Source: Microbulbifer variabilis ATCC 700307 (GTDB lineage: Bacteria > Pseudomonadota > Gammaproteobacteria > Pseudomonadales > Cellvibrionaceae). From it: a DNA stretch of 64,000 bases. Positions 45,480-54,965 of the stretch are shown here, piece by piece. The notes beneath the pieces are model-generated. The model ran no database searches, was not told where the DNA came from, and saw only the letters and a program-made list of their open reading frames with translations. How positions within the stretch are numbered: position 1 is the stretch's first letter; each line of letters begins with the position of its first letter. Position numbers and translations under genes: made by a program. The stretch is taken from contig NZ_AQYJ01000027.1 in the NCBI RefSeq assembly GCF_000380565.1, positions 489,826 through 553,825 of the forward strand, given 5' to 3'.

Positions 45480-46335
45480 AGAGTTTGTAACCCTGACAGA
45501 GAATACAGGGGCACTTAAGGACAAGACCATTTTTATCACCGGCGCCAGCCGAGGTATTGGTCGTGCTATAGCGCTGAAGTGCGCAGCGGACGGCGCAAAC
45601 ATTGTGATTGCTGCCAAGTCGGCAGAACCACATCCAAAGCTGCCCGGCACCATCTTCTCGGTCGCCCAGGAGGTTGAGGGCTCTGGTGGCAAGGCCTTGG
45701 CCCTGCAGGTGGATGTGCGTGATGAGCAGCGGGTTCAGGACGCGATGGCTCAGGCTGCAGACAGGTTTGGGGGTATCGACGCGGTGATCAATAATGCCGG
45801 CGCGATCAACCTGACCAATGTAGAGTCCACCCCGCCCAAGCGCTACGACCTGATGCAGAACATCAACAGTCGCGCAGTGTATCTGACGGCTCACTTGGCA
45901 ATTCCCTACCTTAAGAAGTCTGACAACGCCCATATTCTCAGCTTGTGCCCCCCGCTGAATTTACAGCCCAAGTGGTTGGGGCCCTTTGCCCCCTATGCCC
46001 TTTCCAAATTCGGTATGACCATCTTGAGTTTGGGGTTGGCTGAAGAGCTGCGTGAGGCGGGAGTTAGCGTGAATACTTTATGGCCGCGTACGTTGGTGGC
46101 TACTGCGGCAATCGAATTTGCGGTGGGCAACCGCGAGATGTTCGAACAGAGCCGCAAACCGGCGATCATGGCGGATGCTGCTTACGAAATACTGGCGACT
46201 GAGAAAGGTACTCTTACTGGACGCCAGTTAATCGATGAAGAGCTTCTGGTGGAGCGCGGTGTAAAGGACTTCACCGACTATGCTCACAACCCGTCCAATG
46301 CGGGGGAATTAACTAAGGATTTATTTCTAGACTGA
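45472..46335 (+). CDS. Short-chain dehydrogenase/reductase, HSDL2-like
   Basis: An NAD(P)-dependent SDR of 287 residues. The cofactor motif TGASRGIGRAIAL is near residue 24, NNAGAINL near residue 105, and the catalytic Tyr-Lys pair lies in APYALSKFGM. The segment LCPPLNLQPKW closely resembles the SPPLNL(N/D)PKW of human HSDL2-type enzymes, which lack a clear Ser at the usual position. It is coupled to the upstream thioesterase, so fatty-acid or branched-lipid metabolism is plausible. The start MSEEFVTL overlaps the thioesterase stop; the frame upstream is not protein-like. Confidence 0.9.
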   Translation: MSEEFVTLTENTGALKDKTIFITGASRGIGRAIALKCAADGANIVIAAKSAEPHPKLPGTIFSVAQEVEGSGGKALALQVDVRDEQRVQDAMAQAADRFGGIDAVINNAGAINLTNVESTPPKRYDLMQNINSRAVYLTAHLAIPYLKKSDNAHILSLCPPLNLQPKWLGPFAPYALSKFGMTILSLGLAEELREAGVSVNTLWPRTLVATAAIEFAVGNREMFEQSRKPAIMADAAYEILATEKGTLTGRQLIDEELLVERGVKDFTDYAHNPSNAGELTKDLFLD

Positions 46336-46354
46336 CGCTGGCAGGGGGTATTTC

Positions 46355-46945
46355 GTGAGCAGCGACAGCAAGTTATTTAAAGACGCCCTCGGTGAACTGG
46401 GGGGGGTTAAACCACTGGTGCAGGAGCGCCGGGTGACATTGCGCAAGGAAGGTGAAACACCTGAGCAAATCCTGCGTGAGCGCCGCGCTGCGGCCACTCG
46501 CAAGACTGAGCGTGAAATGAACCCCCTCTCCGGCGAGTATGTTGAGCTGGTGGCACCCTGGGACCCTATTGAGTTTAAGCGGGATGGGGTGCAAAACGGG
46601 GTATTCCGCAATCTGCGTCTGGGTAAGTACACAGTGGATGCTCGCCTGGATTTGCATCGCCACTCTGTGGAGATGGCGCGTAGTATCGTCGTGGAATTTG
46701 TGCGGGATTGTGTGGAGGCGGACGTACGCTGTGCCCTGATCACTCATGGAAAAGGGGAGGGACGTAAGCAGCCGGCGCTTTTGAAAAGCTGTATTAATCA
46801 CTGGTTGCCGCAACTGGATGAGGTTCTAGCTTTCCACAGTGCGCAGAAGCAACATGGTGGTATGGGTGCGACCTATTTGTTACTACGCAAGAGTGAGCGC
46901 AAGCGGCAGGAAAACCTGGAGAGGCACCAGCGTCGCCGTTTGTAG
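46355..46945 (+). CDS. smrA: Smr-domain DNA endonuclease SmrA-like protein
   Basis: A 196-residue protein with a GTG start. The charged N-terminal region precedes a C-terminal Smr domain with LDLHRHSVEMARSIV and the THGKGEGRKQPALLK loop; the LDLH and HGKG motifs define small MutS-related nucleases. E. coli SmrA nicks DNA in vitro. The C-terminus is basic. It follows the SDR gene by 19 bases and is ended by a good terminator about 110 bases downstream. Confidence 0.92.
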   Translation: MSSDSKLFKDALGELGGVKPLVQERRVTLRKEGETPEQILRERRAAATRKTEREMNPLSGEYVELVAPWDPIEFKRDGVQNGVFRNLRLGKYTVDARLDLHRHSVEMARSIVVEFVRDCVEADVRCALITHGKGEGRKQPALLKSCINHWLPQLDEVLAFHSAQKQHGGMGATYLLLRKSERKRQENLERHQRRRL

Positions 46946-47059
46946 GTGCGCCGTGGTCATGTTTTTGTCACTTTTTGAAAGTATGATGCGCGGCATAGAG
47001 GCTTTCTTAAGTGAATGCGCATCTGACTCATCTTTTTGATTCTTCTTGATTGTAATATT

Positions 47060-47084
47060 GGCGACTCTTTGGGTCGCCTTTTTT
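47060..47084 (+). terminator. Intrinsic terminator after smrA
   Basis: GGCGAC / GTCGCC, a 6-bp stem with a 7-base loop, is followed by six T. The 114 bases between the smrA stop and this hairpin contain no gene I can support. Confidence 0.85.
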
Positions 47085-47112
47085 ATGCTTGTAACCTTTG
47101 TGTAGAGTGATC

Positions 47113-47613
47113 TTAGCGCATGATTTCATCAACCCGATTAAATTCGAGCCGGGTATTGCTGTCGCGACTACTCATAATCAATTTGTCCCCAACGACTTCG
47201 AGGAGTCGGGCTTTGCGCAGTGCCTTCAGGTAGTCGGCCTCCAGCTCATCACTGGGATGGGCCCGGCCTTTACGTGAGATGGCCGGGACTGTTGACCAGG
47301 ACAGAGCACCGTTGCTCTCCAGGGAAAAGCGTCCCAGGTAGGGGTTTACACCGCCGCTTCCGCGTACAAAACCAAAGCGGTCACAGGTGAAAAAAGGTCT
47401 TTCGCGCCAAAATTTCCGCCATATGAGTAGGTACTCATAGGTATGTTCGCCATCTTTCAGACTGGACAGAACCCACTCGTGATTACAGGCAGACCAGGCT
47501 GAATGTCGGAGAGGCTGGGGTTCACTGGGGGCGTCAAAGGACATACACCCGGAAAGAAGCAGGGCGAGCAGGCTTGGAATCATAAGCTGCAAGCGTAAGT
47601 GATCTCGCGGCAT
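47113..47613 (-). CDS. META-domain-like lipoprotein (paralogue of next gene)
   Basis: The ATG gives a lipoprotein signal (LMIPSLLALLLSG-Cys) in 166 residues; the frame extends 37 codons further but into the preceding gene. The mature part follows a META/HslJ-like pattern: a Cys-containing CNHEWVLSSLKDG, CDRFGFVRGSGGVNPYLGRFSLESNGALSWS, then ELEADYLKALRKARLLEVVGDKLIMSS (quoted in part). It is more divergent than its upstream neighbour, which lies 64 bases away and has the same layout. Outer-membrane location is inferred; role unknown. Confidence 0.75.
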   Translation of the reverse strand: MPRDHLRLQLMIPSLLALLLSGCMSFDAPSEPQPLRHSAWSACNHEWVLSSLKDGEHTYEYLLIWRKFWRERPFFTCDRFGFVRGSGGVNPYLGRFSLESNGALSWSTVPAISRKGRAHPSDELEADYLKALRKARLLEVVGDKLIMSSRDSNTRLEFNRVDEIMR

Positions 47614-47677
47614 GATGTCGTTCTCGTAAGTATTGCGACATTTAATCGTAAAAACTACCAGCGGTCTGTGGTGGCGT

Positions 47678-48151
47678 TCAAGGTCCTGCACGGACATATT
47701 CAATATATATATCACCGGAAGCATCGCGCAGGATCAGGCGTTTTCCCCGGGATTTGGTAAAAGCTTGGCGGGTGCCGGAGAGCGCCCGCAGGTAAGTATG
47801 TTCCTGTTGCAGCAGCTGGGGTGGACCGCCCATTTTGGTAGATACAAAGCTGGAGGTGTCCCACAACATCTGGCCGTTGGCCGTAATTTGTAATTCCCCA
47901 CGATAGGTATTGATGCCGCTGCGGCCCATTACATTGCCATCGGGGTTGCACAGGAATGTGAAGTTTTCCGGTTTTTGTACCGGGATAGCGGCCCCGTTAA
48001 CTCGCAGGCGCACCAACTGCCACTTTTTACCGCATACACTCTGCGGGTTCCCCGCATTTTGTATGACTCTCGCTTCCTCCGAACCGGTTGCCAGGCATCC
48101 GCCAATTACCAGCAGGGCTCCCAGTAGCCAAATTTGCACCAACCTGCTCAT
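47678..48151 (-). CDS. META/HslJ-domain lipoprotein
   Basis: A 157-residue protein with lipobox VIGG-Cys19. The META pattern is good: CGKKWQLVRLRVNGAAIPV, NFTFLCNPDGNVMGRSGINTY (quoted only in part: FTFLCNPDGNVMGRSG), GQMLWDTSSFVSTKMGGPP and EHTYLRALSGTRQAF. META proteins are heat-shock or envelope-associated with unclear biochemical roles. It probably forms an operon with the divergent copy downstream and is divergent from pyk. Confidence 0.82.
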   Translation of the reverse strand: MSRLVQIWLLGALLVIGGCLATGSEEARVIQNAGNPQSVCGKKWQLVRLRVNGAAIPVQKPENFTFLCNPDGNVMGRSGINTYRGELQITANGQMLWDTSSFVSTKMGGPPQLLQQEHTYLRALSGTRQAFTKSRGKRLILRDASGDIYIEYVRAGP

Positions 48152-48321
48152 TGGCGAATAACTCCCTTATTCCGATTTTCGTTTTCCCGCTTTGTCCAAT
48201 ATATCCAGCCGGAATCTGCCTCATATATAAGCCTAGTAATTGCCTGCGATAGGGAGTCGACAGGAGTGACAAGCTATGCTTCCACTGAGATGGGGGTAGG
48301 GATTTGCGGATAAATACAGAC

Positions 48322-49758
48322 ATGATCAGACGCACGAAAATTGTCGCCACACTCGGTCCCGCGAGTGACCAGAGCGATACTCTCTGCCAGTTGATTGCGG
48401 AGGGAGTCAATATGGTACGCCTCAATTTTTCCCATGGTGTTTCCGCAGATCACCGCCGCCGGGCCGAACAGGTTCGTGCTGAGGCGGCGCGGCAGGGGTG
48501 TCATGTTGCGATTCTCGGTGATTTGCAGGGACCTAAAATTCGGGTGGGCAAATTTGGCGATGGTCGAGTTTTACTGGAGAGCGGTTCGGAATTTGTCCTC
48601 GACCCCAACCGAGCGGATGCGGGTGGCGATGCCAATGGGGTATCGGTGGATTATCCCCAGTTAGCACAGGATTGTGTCCTCGGCGATTGCCTCTTATTGG
48701 ACGATGGTCGCCTCAGTTTGCGAGTAAAAAAAATCGAAGGCACTGAAGTTATTACTGAAGTGGAGTCAGGGGGCTGGCTTTCGGATCGCAAAGGGATTAA
48801 TAAACAAGGTGGAGGACTCACAGCCCCGGCCTTGACTGAAAAAGACCTGCGGGATATTCAGGTAGCCGCGGAGTTGCAACTGGATTACCTGGCTGTTTCC
48901 TTTCCCCGTGAGGCTCAGGATATTCACCGGGCGCGGGAACTCCTGCAACAGGCTGGCGGCACTTCCCAAATCATCGCCAAAATAGAGCGTGCTGAAGCGG
49001 TTTCCAGTGATGCGCATTTGGAAAAATTAATCCTGGCAAGCGACGCAATAATGGTGGCACGCGGTGACTTGGCGGTAGAGATTGGCGATGCGGAGTTAAT
49101 GGGGGTACAAAAACACCTGATTAAATTTGCGCGCTACCTGAATCGCACAGTAATCACCGCTACTCAAATGATGGAGTCGATGATTTCCAGCCCAGTGCCG
49201 ACAAGGGCCGAAGTGTGTGATGTTGCCAATGCTGTCCTGGATGGTACTGATGCGGTAATGCTCTCGGCGGAAACTGCCAGCGGTCGTTACCCGGTGGAGA
49301 CTGTGCGGCATATGGCTGAGGTGATTATTGGGGCGGAAAAACACCGTGCTACCCAGAGGCCCTCAGATATTTTACGTGGTAATTATCCGGCTGGTGATGC
49401 TTGTATTGCTGTGGCTGCTATTACCATTGCGAATCATTGCAGGGATATCAAGGCGATTATCTGCCAGACCGAAACCGGAAATACTGCTCTACTGATGTCA
49501 CGGGTCCGTTCGGTAATCCCCATTTATGCCTTTTGCCGACACCGCCGTATCTGTAACCGTGTGGCGCTTTACCGGGGCGTCGACCCGGTATTGATGGCAG
49601 TTGCGGGCATGGATGGACCCTCCAGGGACCAAAAGGCAATAGGCCACCTGAAGCAGAGGAAGCTGTTAATGCCAGGAGATTTCGTTTTGGTTTCGCGAGG
49701 CTATCAACAGGATATTGGTGGCCACACAGATACCCTGCGGGTTGTTCGCGTTGAGTAA
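48322..49758 (+). CDS. pyk: Pyruvate kinase
   Basis: Transfers phosphate from phosphoenolpyruvate to ADP. From the ATG (MIRRTKIVATLGPASD) there are 478 residues, as in PykA-type enzymes; an in-frame TTG six codons up is an alternative. Key segments are MVRLNFSHG, the IIAKIERAEAV strand, the metal-binding MVARGDLAVEIG and TATQMMESMISSPVPTRAE with the catalytic Thr. The C-terminal allosteric domain (CQTETGNTALLMSRVR) is complete. Monocistronic; divergent from the META lipoproteins. Confidence 0.96.
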   Translation: MIRRTKIVATLGPASDQSDTLCQLIAEGVNMVRLNFSHGVSADHRRRAEQVRAEAARQGCHVAILGDLQGPKIRVGKFGDGRVLLESGSEFVLDPNRADAGGDANGVSVDYPQLAQDCVLGDCLLLDDGRLSLRVKKIEGTEVITEVESGGWLSDRKGINKQGGGLTAPALTEKDLRDIQVAAELQLDYLAVSFPREAQDIHRARELLQQAGGTSQIIAKIERAEAVSSDAHLEKLILASDAIMVARGDLAVEIGDAELMGVQKHLIKFARYLNRTVITATQMMESMISSPVPTRAEVCDVANAVLDGTDAVMLSAETASGRYPVETVRHMAEVIIGAEKHRATQRPSDILRGNYPAGDACIAVAAITIANHCRDIKAIICQTETGNTALLMSRVRSVIPIYAFCRHRRICNRVALYRGVDPVLMAVAGMDGPSRDQKAIGHLKQRKLLMPGDFVLVSRGYQQDIGGHTDTLRVVRVE

Positions 49759-49821
49759 AACTCATCTTACTCAACTGTTAATTTCAAATTTAAATAAAAA
49801 TCGGAGTATTTAAATCTATTT

Positions 49822-49998
49822 TTAGCCGGAGCGGCTACAACGTACCAGGGTCTTAGTTTCCAATTCCTGCTCTACACAGTGAAATTTTTGCCCGTTCAAG
49901 GACAATGACTTGGGGCTTCCCTTGGGCGCGGTTGTCGAACAACCGGCAACTCCTGTTGCCAGGGCCACGGTAAGCAGAAGCAGTAGTAATTTCTGCAC
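49822..49998 (-). CDS. Small lipoprotein, unknown function
   Basis: A GTG start with GAGG about 8 bases upstream gives VQKLLLLLLTVALATGVAG-Cys, a clear lipoprotein signal, then a mature part of under 40 residues with two Cys (FHCVEQELETKTLVRCSRSG). I do not recognise the family. It lies alone between pyk and the Tyr-rich lipoprotein genes. Confidence 0.65.
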   Translation of the reverse strand: MQKLLLLLLTVALATGVAGCSTTAPKGSPKSLSLNGQKFHCVEQELETKTLVRCSRSG

Positions 49999-50244
49999 CG
50001 CAGTTACCTCTTGACTTGCAATGAGTTGCACAAGCTTGTGATGTGTCTTTTCTCAGATTAGAGGGAATAAATGTCAAAGTGAGGAAATAAGCGACATTTT
50101 GTAAATTGTGGCGACACTTATCGCAAGTGATGAGGTGAAGATATCTTATCGAAACTTTCAATTTCTAGAGCATTGGTTTTTTGAGGCCCAGATTTCAGGG
50201 TTGCGTTCACTTTAAAGACCAATGTCTGTCCCGCTTTTTTAGTG

Positions 50245-50276
50245 CCCCACCGGGACTTGGAAAAATCCCGGTGGGG
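50245..50276. terminator. Perfect 11-bp hairpin before Tyr-rich lipoprotein
   Basis: CCCCACCGGGA / TCCCGGTGGGG with a 10-base loop is followed by TAAAAATTTTT on the + strand. On the minus strand it comes 26 bases after the stop of the 50.3-kb gene but has no T run directly after. It is a possible terminator or stability element. Confidence 0.5.
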
Positions 50277-50301
50277 TAAAAATTTTTATAACAGCGGATG
50301 A

Positions 50302-50802
50302 TTAGCGTCTCCCGCGGTAATGCCCTCCACGAACGCGATGATACCCGCGATGCCCTCTGTAACCGCGATGTCCTCTATACCCGCGATGGCTGCGATACAC
50401 ACGGTGGCCGCGATATCCGCCATGGTAGGCGCGAACACGCAGGTAGGATGGTCTGGGAGAGTAGAAGCGGTTGTAGTAAGGCAGCCCACGATAGTAGTAC
50501 CTCGCACGATAGCGAGGATTTCCGCGGAGCGCGGGGGAGCGGTAATAGGAGTAGGCTCCGCCATAGTAGTAGCCGTAGCGCGGTGTTGCCCGGTAGTACT
50601 GGTAAACCGGCGTTCGGTAGGAGACATAAATATTACTTGAAGGGTAGTAGTTGGGGGTGGCGTAAGGGTATACGTAAGAGGAGGTATAGGCGATTCCCCC
50701 CCCACTGTAATAGCCACCATAACCTCCGGTTGTACAGGCCCCTAAGGTGAGGCCCACACATACCGTGGCGGTGATAATCACCGACTTCACAGCTCTATTC
50801 AT
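50302..50802 (-). CDS. Tyr/Arg/Gly-rich lipoprotein with GYRGHR repeats
   Basis: A lipobox (LTLGA-Cys) is followed by about 70 residues rich in Tyr, Gly, Ser and Pro, then an Arg/Tyr-rich region ending in tandem hexads RGYRGH (three near-perfect copies). No enzyme signature is visible. The extreme Tyr content suggests a surface or periplasmic structural protein that could stack or cross-link through aromatic side chains. A second Tyr-rich lipoprotein gene lies 100 bases upstream on the same strand. Confidence 0.75.
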   Translation of the reverse strand: MNRAVKSVIITATVCVGLTLGACTTGGYGGYYSGGGIAYTSSYVYPYATPNYYPSSNIYVSYRTPVYQYYRATPRYGYYYGGAYSYYRSPALRGNPRYRARYYYRGLPYYNRFYSPRPSYLRVRAYHGGYRGHRVYRSHRGYRGHRGYRGHRGYHRVRGGHYRGRR

Positions 50803-50902
50803 AGTGCTTTCTCCGGTAAGTGGAATTTCCCCCCGGAGAGGCCGTGCCCACAGGGGGCAAGCCCCTTGTGTGTGCCAATCTGGCGAACACTAAATTTCGG
50901 GA

Positions 50903-51241
50903 TTAGTAGGGCCTGGCGCGGAAGCGTGGGTCGGGAGGATCAAGCACCTGAAAGCCTCTGTTCACTACTGCCGGTGGTCTCAGGCGGTAGAAATTGCCGT
51001 CCCAGTAGAAATTACAATGCTGCACGTTGTGACAGGTGCCATCGGGGTGGCAGTGGGCATAGCGACCACGCAGGTTGTAATAGGTCTTACTGTAATAAGG
51101 GCTGTATCCGTAATAACTGGCTGAACAATCGTAACTCCCACATGGGTAGCCGGAACCACTGCAAGCAGAGAGGGAAGCTCCCGCTGCGATTGCCAGTGCA
51201 AAGCCAGAGCCACAGAGCAGCCTTCTGGACAGCGATTTCAT
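50903..51241 (-). CDS. Tyr-rich lipoprotein with Cys/His cluster
   Basis: The second Met of the frame gives MKSLSRRLLCGSGFALAIAAG and a lipobox LSA-Cys. The 112-residue protein has a Tyr-rich middle (SASYYGYSPYYSKTYYNLRG) and a Cys/His patch RYAHCHPDGTCHNVQHCNFYW that could bind metal or form disulphides. Function unknown. It shares composition with the next gene downstream, suggesting a related origin and possibly one transcript. Confidence 0.72.
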   Translation of the reverse strand: MKSLSRRLLCGSGFALAIAAGASLSACSGSGYPCGSYDCSASYYGYSPYYSKTYYNLRGRYAHCHPDGTCHNVQHCNFYWDGNFYRLRPPAVVNRGFQVLDPPDPRFRARPY

Positions 51242-51453
51242 CAAGACCTCCACGCCTTTTGGCGGGTAAAACGTCTAATAATCAGCCTAGCACTTTTGTC
51301 GCAAAAATCATCATGAAGTAAAAAAAATGTTCTAGTAGGGGATTGGCGGGCAAATTGGTAATGAGATGAGACGAATGGAAAGTCCCACTTCTGAGAGGCG
51401 GTTGTCTGGAGCAAAAACGGTAAGGTGGGGAGGGGGGTAAAACCACTAAATAT

Positions 51454-51529
51454 TCACAAAATACCGGGATGGAATATCGCCGATATTTTGTGAGAAAGGC
51501 TCCTGCCAGCCTTGCTGGTTGCGGGAGCT
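51454..51529 (-). terminator. Compound hairpins after hutH
   Basis: Nearest the hutH stop, GCTCC-CCAGC / GCTGG-GGGAGC forms a two-part stem (51499-51528), followed on the minus strand by CCTTTCT, a fair terminator. Beyond it a 10-bp repeat TCACAAAATA / TATTTTGTGA (51454-51493) encloses and overlaps the palindrome AATATCG-C-CGATATT (51473-51487). The gap of 296 bases to the next gene holds nothing else I can name. Confidence 0.6.
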
Positions 51530-51537
51530 AAATCGAA

Positions 51538-53088
51538 TTATTTGGCGCTCGGCAGTACTAACGGGCTTACAGCATCGAGGTAAGCGCCGCTGCTTAGTAG
51601 CTGTTTAGCATCTTCAATATCCGGAGCAAAGTAACGGTCTTTATCATAGAAAGGCACTCGCTCGCGCAGTTTTGTCTTCGCCGATTCCAGTTTTTCTGTG
51701 GACTTTAATGGAGCGCGAAAATCCAACCCCTGGCAAGCTGCGAGTAATTCCACAGCCAAAATACCACAGGTATTGTCGGCCATTTCCCGCAGGCGGCGGC
51801 CGGCAAAAGTCGCCATGGAAACGTGGTCTTCCTGGTTTGCGGAAGTGGGCAGGGAGTCCACGCTGGCAGGATGTGCCATGGATTTATTTTCACTGGCCAA
51901 TGCGGCAGAAGTAACCTGGGCGATCATAAAGCCAGAGTTTACCCCGCCATTTTCCACCAGGAACGGGGGCAGGCCGGACAGGTTGCTGTCGATCAGCAGG
52001 GCCATACGGCGTTCGGATAGCGAGCCGATTTCTGCCAGTGCCAACGCCAGGTTATCGGCGACCATGGCCACTGGTTCCGCGTGAAAATTACCGCCGGAAA
52101 TAATGTCAGAGTTATCCGGGTTTTTCTCGTCGGTAAATACCAGTGGGTTGTCGGAAACACCATTTGCTTCGGCCAGCAGTACTTCAGCGGCAAAGCGCAT
52201 TTGTTGCAGACAGGCGCCCATTACCTGGGGCTGGCAGCGCAAGGAGTAGGGATCTTGCACTTTCTCGCAAAACTGATGTGAATCACCGATCTGGCTATTT
52301 TCACCGAGCAGGTCGCGGTAAACGGCGGCGACATCCCGCTGTGCCTGTTGGCCACGGGCGTTGTGGATACGGTCGTCGAAGGGACGGCGTGAGCCCTTGG
52401 CGGCTTCCAGTGTCATGGCACCGGTAACCAGTGCGCCGGCGAATAAATCCTCGCTGGCGAACAGGCCGAGCAGAGCAAAGGCGGTGGAAGCCTGGGTGCC
52501 GTTTAGCAGGGCGAGGCCCTCTTTGGGAGCCAGGGTGATAGGCTCCAGGCCTGCGGCTTTCAGGCCCTCATGGGCATGCTTGCGTACGCCTTTAATAAAT
52601 ACTTCACCTTCGCCCAGCAGTACCACACTCATATGGGCCAGCGGTGCCAAGTCACCTGAAGCACCTACAGAGCCCTTTTCGGGAATTGCAGGGTAAACGC
52701 CTGCATTAACCAGTTGTATCAGTGCTTCAATAACCTGAGGGCGCACGCCGGAAAAACCGCGGGCCAGGGAGTTGATTTTCAGTACCATCAGCAAGCGTAC
52801 GGTAGCTTCGCTCATAAAGTTGCCGGTGCCGGCGGCATGGCTCAGTACAATAGCGCGTTGCAGGTTTTCCAGGTCGTGCTTTTCAATGCGAGTGTTGGCG
52901 AGTAGGCCAAAACCGGTATTGATACCGTATACCGTGCGGCCTTCGGTAATTACCTGGGCAACGGTGTGGGCAGAAGCTTCGATAGCGGGGTAGGCACTTT
53001 TTGCCAGGGACAGCTGCACCGACTCGCGAGCTACGCGGCGCAGTTGCGCAAGGCTTAACTGGCCGGGATCGATTTCCAATTGATACAT
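51538..53088 (-). CDS. hutH: Histidine ammonia-lyase
   Basis: Deaminates histidine to urocanate, the first step of histidine use. The 516-residue length is standard. The Ala-Ser-Gly triad that cyclises to the MIO cofactor is at residues 143-145 in [15 protein letters not shown], and the active-site segment YGINTGFG is near residue 54. It is the last gene of hutC-hutU-hutH on the minus strand, 111 bases after hutU with a structured gap between, and compound hairpins follow. Confidence 0.97.
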   Translation of the reverse strand: MYQLEIDPGQLSLAQLRRVARESVQLSLAKSAYPAIEASAHTVAQVITEGRTVYGINTGFGLLANTRIEKHDLENLQRAIVLSHAAGTGNFMSEATVRLLMVLKINSLARGFSGVRPQVIEALIQLVNAGVYPAIPEKGSVGASGDLAPLAHMSVVLLGEGEVFIKGVRKHAHEGLKAAGLEPITLAPKEGLALLNGTQASTAFALLGLFASEDLFAGALVTGAMTLEAAKGSRRPFDDRIHNARGQQAQRDVAAVYRDLLGENSQIGDSHQFCEKVQDPYSLRCQPQVMGACLQQMRFAAEVLLAEANGVSDNPLVFTDEKNPDNSDIISGGNFHAEPVAMVADNLALALAEIGSLSERRMALLIDSNLSGLPPFLVENGGVNSGFMIAQVTSAALASENKSMAHPASVDSLPTSANQEDHVSMATFAGRRLREMADNTCGILAVELLAACQGLDFRAPLKSTEKLESAKTKLRERVPFYDKDRYFAPDIEDAKQLLSSGAYLDAVSPLVLPSAK

Positions 53089-53122
53089 AAATTAATTCAC
53101 CAAAAAATATTTACTGCACTGG

Positions 53123-53177
53123 CGCCGGTAGTCCAGCCCGAAAAAATTATTCGGGCCGTAAGAGATTTCTACCGGCG
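53123..53177 (-). promoter_or_regulatory. Nested hairpin between hutU and hutH
   Basis: An outer 9-bp stem CGCCGGTAG / CTACCGGCG (53123-53131 with 53169-53177) encloses an inner 7-bp stem GCCCGAA / TTCGGGC (53136-53156). It fills half of the gap. It may separate expression of the two genes by processing or partial termination. It is near-perfect, so chance is unlikely. Confidence 0.5.
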
Positions 53178-53199
53178 GTATTTTTATTGCGGTAAAAAA

Positions 53200-54876
53200 T
53201 CAGTCTTTCAGCATGGGCAGGTCGAGGCCCTGTTCTTTTGCACATTTTTTCGCGACTTCATAGCCGGCATCAGCGTGGCGCATTACGCCGGTGGCAGGGT
53301 CATTCCAGAGAACACGCTCGATACGCTTGCGCGCAGCTTCGGTGCCGTCACAGACAATCACCACACCTGAATGTTGGGAGAAGCCCATGCCGACACCACC
53401 ACCGTGGTGCAGGGATACCCAGGTGGCACCGGAGGCGGTATTCAATAGGGCGTTTAGCAACGGCCAGTCGGAGACAGCATCGGAGCCATCCATCATGGCC
53501 TCTGTCTCGCGATTAGGGCTGGCCACTGAGCCGCTGTCTAGGTGATCGCGGCCGATAACCACTGGTGCTTCCAATTCGCCATTGGCGACCATTTCGTTAA
53601 ATGCCAGAGCCAAGCGGGCACGATCTTTCAGACCAACCCAACAGATACGTGCGGGCAGTCCCTGGAAATGAATGCGCTCACGGGCCATATCAAGCCAGTT
53701 ATGCAGCTGCGGATTGTCGGGGATCAACTCTTTAACTTTGGCATCGGTCTTGTAGATATCTTCCGGGTTGCCGGACAGGGCCGCCCAGCGGAAAGGGCCT
53801 ACACCTTCACAGAACAGCGGGCGAATATAGGCGGGTACAAATCCGGGGAAGTCGAAGGCATTTTCCACACCCTCTTCGAGGGCCATCTGGCGAATATTGT
53901 TGCCGTAGTCGAGGGTGGCGGCGCCGCGCTTTTGCAGCTCCAGCATGGCTTCCACCTGGATTGCCATGGATTGCTTGGCCGCTTTTACCACCGCGGCCTC
54001 GTCTTTTTTCCGCATTTCTGCAGCGTATTCCATGGTCCAGCCTTTAGGCAGGTAACCATTTAAAGGGTCGTGTGCGGAAGTTTGGTCGGTAACTGAATCT
54101 GGCAGAATATTGCGCTGCACAATTTCCGGGAAAATATCGGCTGCGTTGCCCAGCAGGCCAACCGAAATGGCTTCGCCTTTTTCCATGGCCTCTTCAATCA
54201 TTTGCAGCGCTTCGTCGAGACTGGTGGCTTTCCTGTCTACATAGCCAGTGCGCAAACGGAAATCGATACGGGTTTCATCGCACTCCACCGCGATCATACA
54301 GAAGCCTGCCATAGTGGCTGCCAGGGGCTGGGCGCCACCCATGCCGCCGAGGCCGCCGGTGAGAATCCATTTGCCTTTTGCTTCTCCGTTAAAATGTTTG
54401 CGTGCCACTGCTGCGAAGGTTTCATAGGTTCCCTGTACGATGCCTTGGGAGCCGATATAGATCCAGGAGCCGGCGGTCATCTGGCCATACATGGCCAGGC
54501 CTTTTTTATCCAGCTCGTTGAAGTGTTCCCAGTTGGCCCAGTGGGGAACCAGGTTGGAGTTGGCAATTAATACTCGCGGCGCATCGGCATGGGTTTTAAA
54601 TACACCTACTGGCTTGCCAGACTGTACCAGCAGGGTCTCATCACCTTCCAGGCGCGTTAGCACTTCGACAATCTTGTCGTAGCACTCCCAGTCGCGTGCT
54701 GCGCGGCCGATACCACCATAAACCACCAGATCTTCCGGGCGCTCTGCAACTTCTGCATCCAGATTGTTCATTAACATGCGCAGGGGAGCTTCGGTAAGCC
54801 AGCTTTTAGCATTGAGCTTGGTGCCGTGAGGAGCGCGGATTTTACGACTTGGGTCGTGACGTTTATCGGTGGACAT
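53200..54876 (-). CDS. hutU: Urocanate hydratase (urocanase)
   Basis: Converts urocanate to imidazolonepropionate with tightly bound NAD+. The 558 residues match the family. Visible marks are [13 protein letters not shown] near the N-terminus, [18 protein letters not shown] (NAD-binding Gly-rich loop), the active-site Cys in [14 protein letters not shown], and [17 protein letters not shown] near the C-terminus. It starts 89 bases downstream of hutC and precedes hutH. Confidence 0.97.
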   Translation of the reverse strand: MSTDKRHDPSRKIRAPHGTKLNAKSWLTEAPLRMLMNNLDAEVAERPEDLVVYGGIGRAARDWECYDKIVEVLTRLEGDETLLVQSGKPVGVFKTHADAPRVLIANSNLVPHWANWEHFNELDKKGLAMYGQMTAGSWIYIGSQGIVQGTYETFAAVARKHFNGEAKGKWILTGGLGGMGGAQPLAATMAGFCMIAVECDETRIDFRLRTGYVDRKATSLDEALQMIEEAMEKGEAISVGLLGNAADIFPEIVQRNILPDSVTDQTSAHDPLNGYLPKGWTMEYAAEMRKKDEAAVVKAAKQSMAIQVEAMLELQKRGAATLDYGNNIRQMALEEGVENAFDFPGFVPAYIRPLFCEGVGPFRWAALSGNPEDIYKTDAKVKELIPDNPQLHNWLDMARERIHFQGLPARICWVGLKDRARLALAFNEMVANGELEAPVVIGRDHLDSGSVASPNRETEAMMDGSDAVSDWPLLNALLNTASGATWVSLHHGGGVGMGFSQHSGVVIVCDGTEAARKRIERVLWNDPATGVMRHADAGYEVAKKCAKEQGLDLPMLKD

Positions 54877-54965
54877 GGATTCCTCGCAAAATGAATTAGT
54901 TAAATTTCATGCGCCCTTATTGCTGGCTATTTGGCCAGTCGGCGATTTTTTTGATAAAGCAGTGT

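Noticed and set aside
50298..50750. 150-codon + strand open frame
   Set aside because: Antisense of the Tyr-rich lipoprotein; its regularity comes from the repeats coding GYRGHR.
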